Origin: Saline Natrinema sp. J7-1 virus 1
Taxonomy: Viruses > Dividoviricota > Laserviricetes > Halopanivirales
NCBI RefSeq assembly: GCF_002829825.2
Contig: NC_003158.2
Reading direction: 5' to 3' (one strand)
Length of the DNA: 16,492 nucleotides
Under the pieces are notes generated by a model, which was not told the origin of the DNA, made no database searches, and saw only the letters and a program-made list of their open reading frames with translations. The translations under genes and the position numbers were made by a program. Each line of letters begins with the position of its first letter. The first letter of the stretch is position 1. Shown one piece after another: positions 11,484 through 16,492 of this stretch.

Positions 11484-12310
11484 TGTCGCGGGTCGGCTTC
11501 GCGGCAACGAGCGGCTGGGGGAAGGGTTACAATGCTCAGGCCTGGATGGAAGCAAATCTGCCCGATGTCGATTTCGCGGCGGTGCTCGACTACAAGGACG
11601 AGTATCGAGGACTCGTGAAAGGAACGGAGCCGTCACGGCCTGAGACAGACCTCTGTAGCTGGTTCATCGCCGGCCCAGATGAGGTCGAGAAGCCGGTCGC
11701 GTTCTGGCGGACACTGATCGAACAGGCCGAGCGCGTCATCATCCCCCGCTACCGGATCGACGGCGACGAGTGGCGGCAGGTTTGCGGCAACGTCGCGGCT
11801 GCTATGCGCCAGTTGTTCGAAGATCATCCAAAGAGTTCGTCACTGCTCGCGATCGACGAGGCGCACGCTGTGGCCCCGCAGCGGGGATCATACCCGGAGG
11901 CGATCAAGAAGGCCGCGAAGGTCGGCCGTGGCGAGGGCCTGTCGACGCTCTGGATCACCCAAGAGTTGCAGGACATCGACAACCGCATCATCGGGATGTG
12001 GACCGACACGATTCTGGGTGGCTTCCGTACCGAAGCGGCGCTCGACGCGCTCTCAATCGAGTACCCAGCGGCGATCCACAACACGAACTTGAAGCCGAGT
12101 CAGTGCCCGTCACTTCCGTCCGAACTGCAGGTCAACGGTGAGGACCTCCCGCTTCGGAAGTTTACCGACGACGCGGGTGACATCACTGGAAGTGAGTGGG
12201 TATACGCCCTCGAGGGTGGCGAGATCGAGCGAGTGAACACGGCAAACGTCACGATGCACTCGCATCACTACGGCAACCAGGGCGAGTCTCTCGAGTCTCC
12301 ATATTCATGA
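11483..12310 (+). CDS. Genome packaging ATPase, A32/HerA-FtsK (PRD1-lineage) type, 275 aa
   Basis: The P-loop lies at the extreme N-terminus: GFAATSGWGKGYNAQ (Lys14). The Walker B is SSLLAIDEAHAVAP (Asp125, Glu126). The downstream STLWITQELQD (Gln160) is the conserved glutamine motif of HerA/FtsK ATPases. Length and motif order match packaging ATPases of internal-membrane icosahedral viruses, which pump the genome into preformed capsids at a vertex. The Walker A is atypical, with Gly15 where Ser/Thr is usual. Coupled to the small membrane protein before it (TAATG) and to the gene after it (ATGA). Confidence 0.92.
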   Translation: MSRVGFAATSGWGKGYNAQAWMEANLPDVDFAAVLDYKDEYRGLVKGTEPSRPETDLCSWFIAGPDEVEKPVAFWRTLIEQAERVIIPRYRIDGDEWRQVCGNVAAAMRQLFEDHPKSSSLLAIDEAHAVAPQRGSYPEAIKKAAKVGRGEGLSTLWITQELQDIDNRIIGMWTDTILGGFRTEAALDALSIEYPAAIHNTNLKPSQCPSLPSELQVNGEDLPLRKFTDDAGDITGSEWVYALEGGEIERVNTANVTMHSHHYGNQGESLESPYS

Positions 12311-12474
12311 GAGTTCAGATCACACTAACGGGCGAGAAAGCGGCTGAGTACACCGAACGGAAGGAACGACTCGAGAAGAGGCTCGGTTACGAAATGTCGC
12401 ATCCGGAGGCATTCGGGATGTTGATGAATCCTGCTGTAGCAGATAAAATCATTTCGTTGCCTGTAAAACGCTAA
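12307..12474 (+). CDS. Small ribbon-helix-helix-like protein, 55 aa
   Basis: ATGA overlap with the ATPase stop sets the start at 12307. The sequence MRVQITLTGEKAAEYTERKERLEKRLGYEMSHPEAFGMLMN has a short beta strand, a charged helix and a second helix, similar to ribbon-helix-helix DNA-binding proteins common in haloarchaea. It could regulate the late promoter immediately downstream at about 12505 or bind DNA during packaging (inference). The stop codon lies within a small hairpin (12469-12481). Confidence 0.75.
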   Translation: MRVQITLTGEKAAEYTERKERLEKRLGYEMSHPEAFGMLMNPAVADKIISLPVKR

Positions 12475-12481
12475 TATAGCG
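12469..12481 (+). terminator. Possible terminator hairpin CGCT-AATAT-AGCG
   Basis: Short inverted repeat overlapping the stop codon of the 55-aa gene and followed by CTTTGG; flanking AAA/TTT extend it imperfectly. It separates the ATPase gene set from the capsid operon, but the stem is weak. Confidence 0.35.
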
Positions 12482-12502
12482 CTTTGGCTCCTATCGCACG
12501 GG

Positions 12503-12508
12503 TTTTAC
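12503..12508 (+). promoter_or_regulatory. TATA box of the capsid (virion) operon
   Basis: TTTTAC within GGTTTTACGGG, about 29-34 nt upstream of ATG 12537, fits a leaderless or very short-leader late transcript. This 62-bp gap is one of the few true intergenic breaks among the plus-strand late genes. Confidence 0.5.
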
Positions 12509-12536
12509 GGGTATCTGGGACTTCTGATAGCCCGCA

Positions 12537-12830
12537 ATGTCTTCGACCGAAGAACTCGAACGACTGATGGATTTCGAATTCTGGGAAGAGGTGCTCGTGA
12601 TCTTCGCGGGCTACCTCCTGCCAGTCGTGGTAAAGACGGTCCTCGAGGGCCGTGGAATCGTCGAACTGCCCGACGAGGTGTACGGGGTCATCTCGATCAT
12701 CGGCGCGGGTTACGGCCTCGAAGGGAGTTACAAGCATTCGGCGATCATGGGCGGCGGCGTCTATGTCGCTGACACTGCTGTGAACGGGCGTATGAACGTT
12801 CAGGATCGACTCACGGAGATGGCAGCGTAG
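12537..12830 (+). CDS. Small membrane protein preceding the capsid genes, 97 aa
   Basis: Residues 16-37 (WEEVLVIFAGYLLPVVVKTVLE) and 47-79 (GVISIIGAGYGLEGSYKHSAIMGGGVYVADTAV) are hydrophobic and suggest two membrane-associated segments; the glycine-rich second is unusual. The C-terminus is helical (NVQDRLTEMA). First gene of the structural operon, followed after one base by the small capsid protein. It probably sits in the internal lipid membrane under the capsid. Analogous small membrane genes precede the capsid pair in SH1-like viruses as I recall. Confidence 0.82.
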   Translation: MSSTEELERLMDFEFWEEVLVIFAGYLLPVVVKTVLEGRGIVELPDEVYGVISIIGAGYGLEGSYKHSAIMGGGVYVADTAVNGRMNVQDRLTEMAA

Positions 12831-12831
12831 A

Positions 12832-13308
12832 ATGGGACGGAACATCAACCACAACAGCGACATCGTCGAACTGCAAGAAAACACCCCGGGCGACCTCACG
12901 CCGATCATGACGATCGTGCCAGAGGAGGGTACCATGATCCAGATCCAAAACCGGGTCCCGCAGGGGAGCGCGGTCGGCCTGCCGATCTATGCCGACCCTC
13001 GCGATGCCAACGGCGACCCGCTCCCGGTCGACACGTCGCTCGTGCTCACGGCGAAACAGCCGGGAGATCCGCGGCGGACTCCGGTCTCGCTCGAGGTCGA
13101 CAACATCTCGACGTTCCTCAATAAGACGATCAGCGAGCAGCAGTCGACCGACCACGTCGACGCGACGAAGATCGAACTCCGTGGCCGGGCTGTCAACGTT
13201 CGCGATATCGACGAACTCGCTGTTGAAATCAACTCGTCACGGTCGATCGACTGGTCGAACTCGAAGCTGTACTTCGAACGAGCCGGCGTCGCTGAGAAAC
13301 AGCGGTGA
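12832..13308 (+). CDS. Small major capsid protein (SH1 VP7-like, single jelly-roll), 158 aa
   Basis: Soluble, beta-rich and without hydrophobic helices: GDLTPIMTIVPEEGTMIQIQNRV, GLPIYADPRD, TSLVLTAKQPGD, ATKIELRGRAVNV and SKLYFERAG alternate in the way of an eight-stranded jelly roll. In sphaerolipoviruses the two major capsid proteins are each one vertical jelly roll and their genes lie side by side shortly after the ATPase, small one first, exactly as here. The assignment rests on position, size and strand pattern rather than an alignment. It is separated by five bases from the large capsid gene, which has its own Shine-Dalgarno-like GGTGAT. Confidence 0.82.
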   Translation: MGRNINHNSDIVELQENTPGDLTPIMTIVPEEGTMIQIQNRVPQGSAVGLPIYADPRDANGDPLPVDTSLVLTAKQPGDPRRTPVSLEVDNISTFLNKTISEQQSTDHVDATKIELRGRAVNVRDIDELAVEINSSRSIDWSNSKLYFERAGVAEKQR

Positions 13309-13309
13309 T
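13304..13309 (+). promoter_or_regulatory. Shine-Dalgarno GGTGAT deciding the large capsid protein start
   Basis: Complements AUCACC of the archaeal 16S 3' end, with a 4-nt spacer to ATG 13314. It overlaps the TGA of the small capsid gene, coupling termination and reinitiation. Confidence 0.55.
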
Positions 13310-13313
13310 CGCC

Positions 13314-14033
13314 ATGCAGGAGATTCTTAACCAACTGCGGCGGATGCCGGCGACGGCGTCGCGCCTCGAGCGCGACAGCTTCGAGCAACACAATGGTGAG
13401 GCGGGTACCCGGTCCCTCATCGGATCGTATCGGGCTCCGAACCCGCTGGTGCTCCGCCAGAATCGACCGATTAGAGTCATCGTCACGGCTTTCGACTCGT
13501 TCACGACTGACGGGAACGGCAACAGTCAGACGTTCAATCTCTCGCACGACCTTGTCGAGAGCCCACAGTCTCAAGATCTGATGCTGTTCGCCGATGGCAA
13601 CCGTGCAAAACCGGATTCGGTCGACTTCGCGGCGGATTCGTTCGACTACACGGATGGCGGAGCGGCCGAGGACCTCGCCGCCTTCTACATCAGCGGAGCT
13701 GACTGTGATTTCGAGATCGAGAAGCAGGCACCGTCGACGCAAGGATCGGTGTCTGAACGGATCTTCGAAGAGTCGCTTTCGCTGCTCCATCAGCGCGACC
13801 AGGACGAACAGGCGCGGACGTTCGACCTGAACGCCTCGCCACTGCAGCCGATCGTCCCGCGAAAGTGGCGGCTCAACGTCTACGCGAAGGGGTCGTACCC
13901 CGTCACGTGGGAAGATAAAGACACAGGAACGACTGCCCGGAACGCGGTCCTGTCTCTGCCGTACAAGCAGGGACGGAACTCGGTCGACGGGCTCAGCCGG
14001 GCCGTCGCACACGACACGGTGGATCGATCGTAA
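13314..14033 (+). CDS. Large major capsid protein (SH1 VP4-like, single jelly-roll), 239 aa
   Basis: The start at 13314 is supported by GGTGAT (13304-13309), four bases before the ATG and complementary to the 16S 3' end. A GTG at 13305 overlapping the previous TGA is an alternative, adding three residues. The protein is soluble and beta-rich: PIRVIVTAFDSFTTDG, QTFNLSHDLVESP, DLMLFADGNRA, VPRKWRLNVYAKGSYPVTWEDKDTG and NAVLSLPYKQGRN. It would form the larger, turreted capsomer component together with the 158-aa protein. Order and size match VP7-VP4 of SH1-like viruses; the homology call is by architecture. Confidence 0.82.
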   Translation: MQEILNQLRRMPATASRLERDSFEQHNGEAGTRSLIGSYRAPNPLVLRQNRPIRVIVTAFDSFTTDGNGNSQTFNLSHDLVESPQSQDLMLFADGNRAKPDSVDFAADSFDYTDGGAAEDLAAFYISGADCDFEIEKQAPSTQGSVSERIFEESLSLLHQRDQDEQARTFDLNASPLQPIVPRKWRLNVYAKGSYPVTWEDKDTGTTARNAVLSLPYKQGRNSVDGLSRAVAHDTVDRS

Positions 14034-14034
14034 G

Positions 14035-14274
14035 ATGATCGAGAGCCCGCTCGTCGTTCCGCACGAAGAGAGCACCGTGAGCGGGCAGGCGACGGTCACG
14101 ACAGCCGATTCAGGGGCTGCGGGAACGACGGACAGTCTTCCTGATCACCCGGTTGACGCCTTTTTCGCGGCGAGCAACTGGGACCGAAAGGACCTGTCTC
14201 TGGCCCTGTCGACGCTCAATCTGGTGCTCATGCTTATCAACGTCTGGATGGCGATCCAAACACTCAGAAAATGA
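14035..14274 (+). CDS. One-span membrane protein, 79 aa
   Basis: Begins one base after the large capsid stop. Residues 1-45 are soluble (Ser/Thr/Ala-rich). Residues 54-77 (LSLALSTLNLVLMLINVWMAIQTL) are a C-terminal transmembrane helix ending LRK. A type of small virion membrane protein with an exposed N-terminal domain that may contact the capsid shell. No family recognised. A 42-bp gap with a strong Shine-Dalgarno follows. Confidence 0.8.
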   Translation: MIESPLVVPHEESTVSGQATVTTADSGAAGTTDSLPDHPVDAFFAASNWDRKDLSLALSTLNLVLMLINVWMAIQTLRK

Positions 14275-14303
14275 AGATAAAAATGATACAACACGGACGA
14301 AAC

Positions 14304-14311
14304 GGAGGTGA
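14304..14311 (+). promoter_or_regulatory. Consensus Shine-Dalgarno GGAGGTGA
   Basis: Full complement of the archaeal anti-SD, five bases before ATG 14317. It shows that the start is ATG 14317 and not the GTG at 14308 that lies inside the SD itself. Such a perfect SD is unusual in haloarchaea, where leaderless genes are common, and suggests high expression. Confidence 0.8.
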
Positions 14312-14316
14312 GTCGC

Positions 14317-15282
14317 ATGTTCGGTGGAATCGTTGACGGCGCGCAGGATGCCGTCGATGATGCGACTGACGCTGGTGGCGATTTCATCGACGGGGCGACA
14401 GACACCGGCAGCGACGCCGTCGACGACGCGACCGATGCAGGGAACGGCCTACTCGATTCAACCGGGTCATGGTTCGACGGTGCAACAGACAGCGCCGGCG
14501 ACGCCGTCGACGACGCGGCTGATTCTGGCGGATCGATCTGGGACAGCATAACCAGCGGAGGTAGCGATGCTGTCGACGACTCGATCGATGCAGGCGGATC
14601 GATCTGGGACAGCGTAACCAGCGGAGGAAGTGACGCTGTCGACGACTCGATCGATGCAGGCGGATCGATCTGGGACAGCATAACCAGCGGAGGTAGCGAC
14701 GCTGTCGACGACTCGATCGATGCAGGTGGATCGATCTGGGACAGCGTGACCGACGGAGGTAGCGACGCTGTCGACGACACGATCGATGCAGGCGGATCGA
14801 TCTGGGACAGCGTGACCGACGGAGGTAGCGACGCTGTCGATGAAACGATCGATGCAGGCGGATCGATCTGGGACAGCGTGACCGACGCAGGTGGCGCTGT
14901 TGGCGACGCTGGCGGATCGATCTGGGACGGCGTAACGGACATCGGTGATGCTGCCGGTGACGCCGGTAGCGGGCTCGTTGACAGTGTGACCGACGGAGCA
15001 GGGCTAATCGGTGGTGTTTCGAGCGGTATCGGACCCGTTTTCGAGGGACTCGGTAGCGGAGCGGCGACTCTCGGCGAAGCCGCAGCAGGCGGTGCTGGTG
15101 GGCTCCTGACCTACTTCGCGAGCTACGGTGACGGATCGATCGACGAGGACCAAGTTCGGGAGGGAGAGGTCCCCAGCGTGGGGAGTCTCTTGACAAATCC
15201 CGTCGTCATGGTCGGCGTTGCGGCAATCGCGGTCGTGAGTTACTACGGATACGAAAACTGGTATGGAGGTAACGATGGGTGA
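14317..15282 (+). CDS. VP2-like repetitive virion protein with C-terminal membrane anchor, 321 aa
   Basis: Residues 1-70 hold diverged DAVDDATDAG repeats. Residues 71-180 hold five nearly identical 22-residue units (GGSIWDS(I/V)TSGGSDAVDD, then SIDA or TIDA), then two shortened ones. Residues 205-265 are Gly/Ala-rich (GLIGGVSSGIGPVFEGLGSG). A C-terminal transmembrane helix follows (NPVVMVGVAAIAVVSYYGYENW). SH1-like viruses carry a repeat-rich VP2 after the capsid genes, and this matches in place and character. The regular WD/DD spacing suggests an elongated fibre-like or helical structure linking membrane and capsid, or a DNA-delivery component (inference). Start set by a consensus SD. Confidence 0.82.
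   Translation: MFGGIVDGAQDAVDDATDAGGDFIDGATDTGSDAVDDATDAGNGLLDSTGSWFDGATDSAGDAVDDAADSGGSIWDSITSGGSDAVDDSIDAGGSIWDSVTSGGSDAVDDSIDAGGSIWDSITSGGSDAVDDSIDAGGSIWDSVTDGGSDAVDDTIDAGGSIWDSVTDGGSDAVDETIDAGGSIWDSVTDAGGAVGDAGGSIWDGVTDIGDAAGDAGSGLVDSVTDGAGLIGGVSSGIGPVFEGLGSGAATLGEAAAGGAGGLLTYFASYGDGSIDEDQVREGEVPSVGSLLTNPVVMVGVAAIAVVSYYGYENWYGGNDG
14527..14910 (+). repeat. 66-bp tandem repeats (five full units plus a shortened sixth)
   Basis: Units begin GGCGGATCGATCTGGGACAG (GGTGGATCG in one) at 14527, 14593, 14659, 14725, 14791 and 14857. The last is shortened to 54 bp and followed by a further GGCGG start at 14911. Units are nearly identical even at silent sites, so they have expanded or been homogenised recently, while the frame is kept. 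Copy number is likely to vary among isolates. Confidence 0.9.
15265..15270 (+). promoter_or_regulatory. Shine-Dalgarno GGAGGT of the 51-aa membrane protein
   Basis: Lies inside the end of the VP2-like gene, four bases before ATG 15275. It is the main reason to accept this short frame as a gene. Confidence 0.65.
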
Positions 15283-15430
15283 CGCTAACCTGTCCTTCAT
15301 TGGGATCGTCATCGGTCTGATCCTCATCGTCATCCCCGAGCCGGCGACGACCGCGACCGGGCTCGCACTAACGACGGCAAGCACGGGTGTGAGCGTGTCG
15401 AATGGCGACATTCCGGGGGGTGGGACGTAG
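15275..15430 (+). CDS. Very small membrane protein, 51 aa
   Basis: ATG 15275 overlaps the stop of the VP2-like gene by 8 bp and has its own SD, GGAGGT (15265-15270), with a 4-nt spacer. The sequence MGDANLSFIGIVIGLILIVIPEPATTATGLALTTAS has one strongly hydrophobic helix (residues 7-20) and a second, weaker Ala/Thr/Leu segment. The TAG at 15428-15430 is one base before the next ATG. Haloarchaeal-like codon use, overlap on one side and one-base spacing on the other support a real gene. Probably a virion-membrane protein. Confidence 0.75.
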   Translation: MGDANLSFIGIVIGLILIVIPEPATTATGLALTTASTGVSVSNGDIPGGGT

Positions 15431-15431
15431 A

Positions 15432-15818
15432 ATGGTCTCGCTCATCGACGCTGGCGGCGGGTTCCTCGACTTCTCTGGCGATGTCGCGACAGGGGCCGGC
15501 GATGCAGCGACCGATGCGGCCGGCTCCGTCGGCGGCGGGCTCGTTGATCTGACCGACGATACGGTGACTGAGGCGGCCGGTGTCGGTGGCTCGATCGTTA
15601 TGGCTCCGATCAACGCGCTTCAAACGGGAGCGGAGTCCGCTGGGAGTGCCGCGGTCGACATCGCTTCGTGGATCACTGGCGGTGTTATCGGAGCCGGATC
15701 GGATGTCGCTGGGGCGGCCTTCGGGCCGTTCATCGACTTCGCACTGAAGGCCGGGGTCGTCGGGATCGCCGCATACGTGCTCGTCTCGAAGCTCGGAGGG
15801 AGCGATGCAGGTAGTTGA
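15432..15818 (+). CDS. Gly/Ala-rich membrane protein, 128 aa, compositionally related to the VP2-like protein
   Basis: ATG 15432, one base after the previous TAG, preceded by a G-rich stretch (GGGGGGTGGGA); an upstream in-frame ATG at 15402 would overlap the preceding gene. Residues 1-60 repeat the style of the VP2-like protein (DAGGGFLDFSGDVATGAGDAATDAAG). Residues 80-125 contain hydrophobic segments (ASWITGGVIGAGSDVAGAAFG and FIDFALKAGVVGIAAYVLVSKLGG), the last a clear transmembrane helix. Shared DATD-AAG wording suggests descent or convergence with its neighbour. Probably a structural component of the inner membrane. Confidence 0.78.
   Translation: MVSLIDAGGGFLDFSGDVATGAGDAATDAAGSVGGGLVDLTDDTVTEAAGVGGSIVMAPINALQTGAESAGSAAVDIASWITGGVIGAGSDVAGAAFGPFIDFALKAGVVGIAAYVLVSKLGGSDAGS
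15795..15799 (+). promoter_or_regulatory. Shine-Dalgarno GGAGG of the 68-aa membrane protein
   Basis: GGAGG five bases before ATG 15805, inside the end of the preceding gene. It supports this start despite the 14-bp overlap. Confidence 0.55.
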
Positions 15819-16011
15819 ACTACTCGGCAACTTCGGGTTTCCGGTCGTCGCGTTCCTGCTCATGTTCCGGCTCTATCGCGAGGAGCGAAACGAGCGGCGT
15901 GAAGAACGATCGAACTGGCTCGATGCAATTCAGGAGCACACCGCAGTGCTCCGTAACATGCGTCACGAGGTGCGGGATGTCGCGACTGACGGAGGCGAAG
16001 ATCAAGAATGA
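15805..16011 (+). CDS. Small membrane protein, YvrJ/BhlA holin-like, 68 aa
   Basis: Residues 1-23 (MQVVELLGNFGFPVVAFLLMFRL) form one transmembrane helix with the GFPVV motif near the membrane entry. A long charged helix follows (YREERNERREERSNWLDAIQEHTAVLRNMRHEVRDV), a likely coiled coil. GFPI/V plus one helix plus a Leu/Ile-spaced coil is the layout of the YvrJ and BhlA/UviB families, the latter linked to phage holins. This suggests a role in host lysis, since no other lysis gene is visible, or as an internal-membrane anchor in the virion. Resemblance by eye only. Its TGA overlaps the next ATG. Confidence 0.78.
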   Translation: MQVVELLGNFGFPVVAFLLMFRLYREERNERREERSNWLDAIQEHTAVLRNMRHEVRDVATDGGEDQE

Positions 16012-16492
16012 ATATCGGTAAAATGGGAACCGGAACGGCGATCGACCAACTACTGGGCGACTACTTCCCCAGCCGAGAAGGTGACTTCTGGCACCAGGCT
16101 TTCGAGAGTGAGACGGACGTGCTGCTCGCGGCGTTGCTCCTCGAAATGAAGCGGAGCAACGGCGACGATCCGACGCTGCCGGGCGATCAGCGCCCGGACC
16201 AGCAGGAAGCCGAGTACTTCACGACCGAGGAACCGCTGCCGGTGGATTCCACGAATGAGGACGAGCAGAGCCTCAACTGGGAATTCCCAGCGAAATCGGT
16301 CACTCTCTGGGGGTTCACGGAACCAATCTACGTTTCGTTCCGAGAGAGTGGAGAATTCCGAAAGATCCCCCTCACACCCTCGGAATCGCCGTTTACGGTG
16401 GCTCCCGAGGGTGGGCTCGGTGCATCTTGCATCTGGGTTCGAAAGGCGAATAGCGACACCAACGACACGGAAATCAAAATCTTAGCACTTCA
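16008..16492 (+). CDS. Late virion-associated protein, 162 aa, crossing the sequence origin (ends at base 4)
   Basis: ATG at 16008 overlaps the TGA of the preceding gene (16009-16011). The frame runs to 16492, where the split codon CA+A gives Gln and the stop is TGA at bases 2-4. The N-terminal half is helical and acidic (residues 1-75). The C-terminal half (about 90-162) is beta-rich, with the pattern WGF-EPIYVSFRE, RKIPL, GASCIWVRKA and ILALQ. It resembles small beta-domain proteins I recall from other haloviruses near virion genes. It lies at the end of the structural operon and directly upstream of two other large late proteins, so a vertex or spike-base role is plausible but inferred. 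No catalytic motif was seen. Confidence 0.85.
   Translation, partial: MNIGKMGTGTAIDQLLGDYFPSREGDFWHQAFESETDVLLAALLLEMKRSNGDDPTLPGDQRPDQQEAEYFTTEEPLPVDSTNEDEQSLNWEFPAKSVTLWGFTEPIYVSFRESGEFRKIPLTPSESPFTVAPEGGLGASCIWVRKANSDTNDTEIKILAL

Larger units (their letters stand above)
1..16492. mobile_element. Complete circular genome of an SNJ1-like temperate haloarchaeal virus / plasmid provirus (pHH205)
   Basis: The reading frame entering the right end (starting at 16008) continues into base 1 and stops at bases 2-4, overlapping the ATG of the next gene as ATGA. Linear fragments would not normally close in this way. The gene set is an HUH replication protein, AbrB/MazE regulators, a PRD1-lineage packaging ATPase and two small capsid proteins. 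This is what is known of SNJ1 from Natrinema, which persists as an extrachromosomal circle of about 16.4 kb. No integrase or attachment site was seen, consistent with plasmid-like lysogeny. Identity with SNJ1 is from recall; circularity is from the sequence. Confidence 0.85.

Noticed and set aside
12987-14099. 370-codon minus-strand frame over the two capsid genes
   Set aside because: High-GC antisense shadow; spans two well-supported plus-strand genes and has no domain or promoter.
14145-15196. Long minus-strand frames over the VP2-like gene (265 and 270 codons)
   Set aside because: They mirror the 66-bp repeats and give Pro/Ser or Arg/His-only proteins; the plus strand has the SD, the operon context and a membrane anchor.

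Overview
The window reads as the complete circular genome of a temperate, membrane-containing tailless icosahedral virus of a halophilic archaeon. The coding sequence is GC-rich and the proteins are strongly acidic, as in haloarchaea. The two ends join into one reading frame: a gene starting at 16008 runs off the end and stops at bases 2-4, inside an ATGA overlap with the gene that starts at base 1. Length, closure and gene content match what I remember of Natrinema virus SNJ1 (provirus plasmid pHH205; sphaerolipovirus group, now Simuloviridae). That identification comes from memory plus gene content, not from a search.

Layout. (1) 16008 through the junction to 1709: three tightly overlapping late genes, probably capsid vertex/spike or other virion proteins. 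(2) 1710-2037: non-coding, with inverted repeats. (3) 2038-2605: two divergent AbrB/MazE-fold regulators whose shared intergenic region carries a repeated inverted-repeat operator. I equate the 67-aa protein with SNJ1 ORF4, the reported lysogeny and superinfection-immunity repressor. (4) 2595-5589: small zinc-binding and sigma-region-4-like proteins leading into the HUH replication initiator RepA, nearly all start/stop overlapped. (5) 5590-6229: non-coding, with repeats beside an AT-rich patch that look like part of an origin, then GC-rich hairpins. (6) 6230-8075, minus strand: a protein with two winged-helix-like domains, preceded by seven 11-bp phased repeats; a VapBC toxin-antitoxin pair; and a fourth AbrB-like protein. 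(7) 8189-12474, plus strand: unknown and membrane proteins ending in the A32/HerA-type packaging ATPase and a small ribbon-helix-helix-like protein. (8) 12537-16492: virion operon with a small membrane protein, the two single-jelly-roll-type major capsid proteins in the order known from SH1-like viruses, a repeat-rich VP2-like protein and several one-span membrane proteins.

How it fits together: the element persists as a low-copy plasmid using RepA and VapBC. A small AbrB-type repressor holds replication and lytic genes down. After release, the plus-strand late genes make a double-capsid-protein shell around an internal membrane, filled by the ATPase. I see no integrase, DNA polymerase, tRNA or CRISPR array. 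The most interesting unexplained structures are the 11-bp phased repeat array (6928-7013), the repeated TAKAC-N5-GTMTA operator (2306-2404), the candidate origin repeats (5705-5815) and the 11-bp-stem hairpin ahead of the rep operon (2997-3036).
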